Origin: Lachnospiraceae bacterium UBA3863
GTDB lineage: Bacteria > Bacillota > Clostridia > Lachnospirales > Lachnospiraceae
Assembly (NCBI GenBank): GCA_002392385.1
Contig: DGGX01000117.1
Location: 1 to 25,244, forward strand
Reading direction: 5' to 3'
DNA: 25,244 nucleotides
Part shown: positions 24,798-25,244 of the stretch, piece after piece
Layout of the letters: each line of letters starts with the position of its first letter
Position numbering within the stretch: position 1 is the first letter of the stretch
Translations under genes and position numbers: made by a program
Notes under the pieces: generated by a model
Told to the model about the DNA's origin: nothing
The model's database searches: none
The model's input: only the letters and a program-made list of their open reading frames with translations

Positions 24798-25244
24798 TTA
24801 CTGCTCCGCGTAGAAAGCATCCAGATACTTCTGGTAGATAGCCAGCAAATCGTTCAGTCTGTAGGAATCCAGCTCAGCCTGGAAAGCATCCCAGTCAGCA
24901 TCGGTGAAGCCGTTCATGATCCAGTCGGACTTGTGGGCGTTGATGCTCTTGGTGATGTCTGCCTGCAGGTTGGACAGCTCCTCGTTGTCCTCTCTGGTCA
25001 TGAAGACGTTCGGGAACACGTACTTGGTGTGCATGTCAGGGGTGTAGATGTCCTTGATCCAGTCGAGACGATACTGTGCATCGTCAGGGCAGGTCACATA
25101 TACGCCGTAGTACTCGTCGAGGATGGCCAGAGGGCCGTTGACGCTCTCCGCCTCACGGACTTCCACGGGGGAAGCGTCGCCGAGAGGAGCGTGCTGCAGC
25201 ATGGGATCGCCGTTCTCATTCTCGCCGAGAACGAAGATATCGAA
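24798..25244 (-). CDS. ABC transporter solute-binding protein, C-terminal part
   Basis: Only the last 148 residues are in the window; the frame is open through the right edge, so the gene starts beyond it. The ending DWIMNGFTDADWDAFQAELDS through LAIYQKYLDAF is typical of large extracellular binding proteins of carbohydrate ABC importers of the LplA type, which end in a helix with a W..F...L pattern. The visible part is rich in acidic and aromatic residues. It would deliver oligosaccharides to LplB/YtcP-like permeases, expected upstream outside the window. Adjacent GH32 genes suggest fructo-oligosaccharides. A strong terminator follows, which fits a highly expressed binding-protein gene that ends its own transcript. 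Confidence 0.8.
   Translation of the reverse strand, partial: FDIFVLGENENGDPMLQHAPLGDASPVEVREAESVNGPLAILDEYYGVYVTCPDDAQYRLDWIKDIYTPDMHTKYVFPNVFMTREDNEELSNLQADITKSINAHKSDWIMNGFTDADWDAFQAELDSYRLNDLLAIYQKYLDAFYAEQ

Overview
The window looks like a chromosome segment of a GC-rich Clostridia, most likely a Lachnospiraceae-type gut or rumen anaerobe. The reasons are the ftsH-uvrC-hprK-murB-rapZ-whiA-crh gene order, strong GGAGG ribosome sites, a LytTR/GHKL two-component pair, a permuted GH3 glucosidase and lipoprotein glycan genes. The assignment rests on gene content only; no database search was possible.

Left part (1-8306, all minus strand): one tight housekeeping operon read right to left, ftsH, uvrC, hprK, murB, rapZ, whiA and an HPr-like gene, ending in a hairpin terminator at 65-91. 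Most junctions overlap or are a few bases apart. The HPr-like protein has Gln instead of the phosphorylated His15 but keeps Ser46, as in Bacillus Crh. With hprK in the same operon this suggests a carbon-signalling module rather than a sugar-transport phosphocarrier.

Middle (8307-9345): a roughly 1 kb non-coding region between divergent operons. It holds two related, long-stemmed structured elements of about 235 and 250 bases in opposite orientation. They share an asymmetric conserved core, while their helices differ in sequence but still pair. They are surrounded by copies of a REP-like palindrome with core GGGGACGGTTCTCTGTG. This is the best candidate in the window for something undescribed.

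Right of that (9346-16072, plus strand): a LytTR response regulator and GHKL sensor kinase; a very large membrane-anchored GH3 glucosidase with its domains in permuted order plus a four-helix membrane protein; and a membrane-anchored esterase lying between two near-identical terminator hairpins.

Far right (16226-25244, minus strand): a glycan-use locus that looks directed at fructans. In transcription order it holds the end of an ABC-transporter solute-binding protein, a terminator, a cytoplasmic GH32 fructosidase, a GH32-like lipoprotein and a 1775-residue lipoprotein made of nine related beta-rich modules with an Ala/Thr/Glu/Pro tail. A plausible scheme is surface capture and partial cleavage of fructan, ABC import and intracellular hydrolysis, with Crh/HprK sensing carbon state elsewhere; that link is inference.
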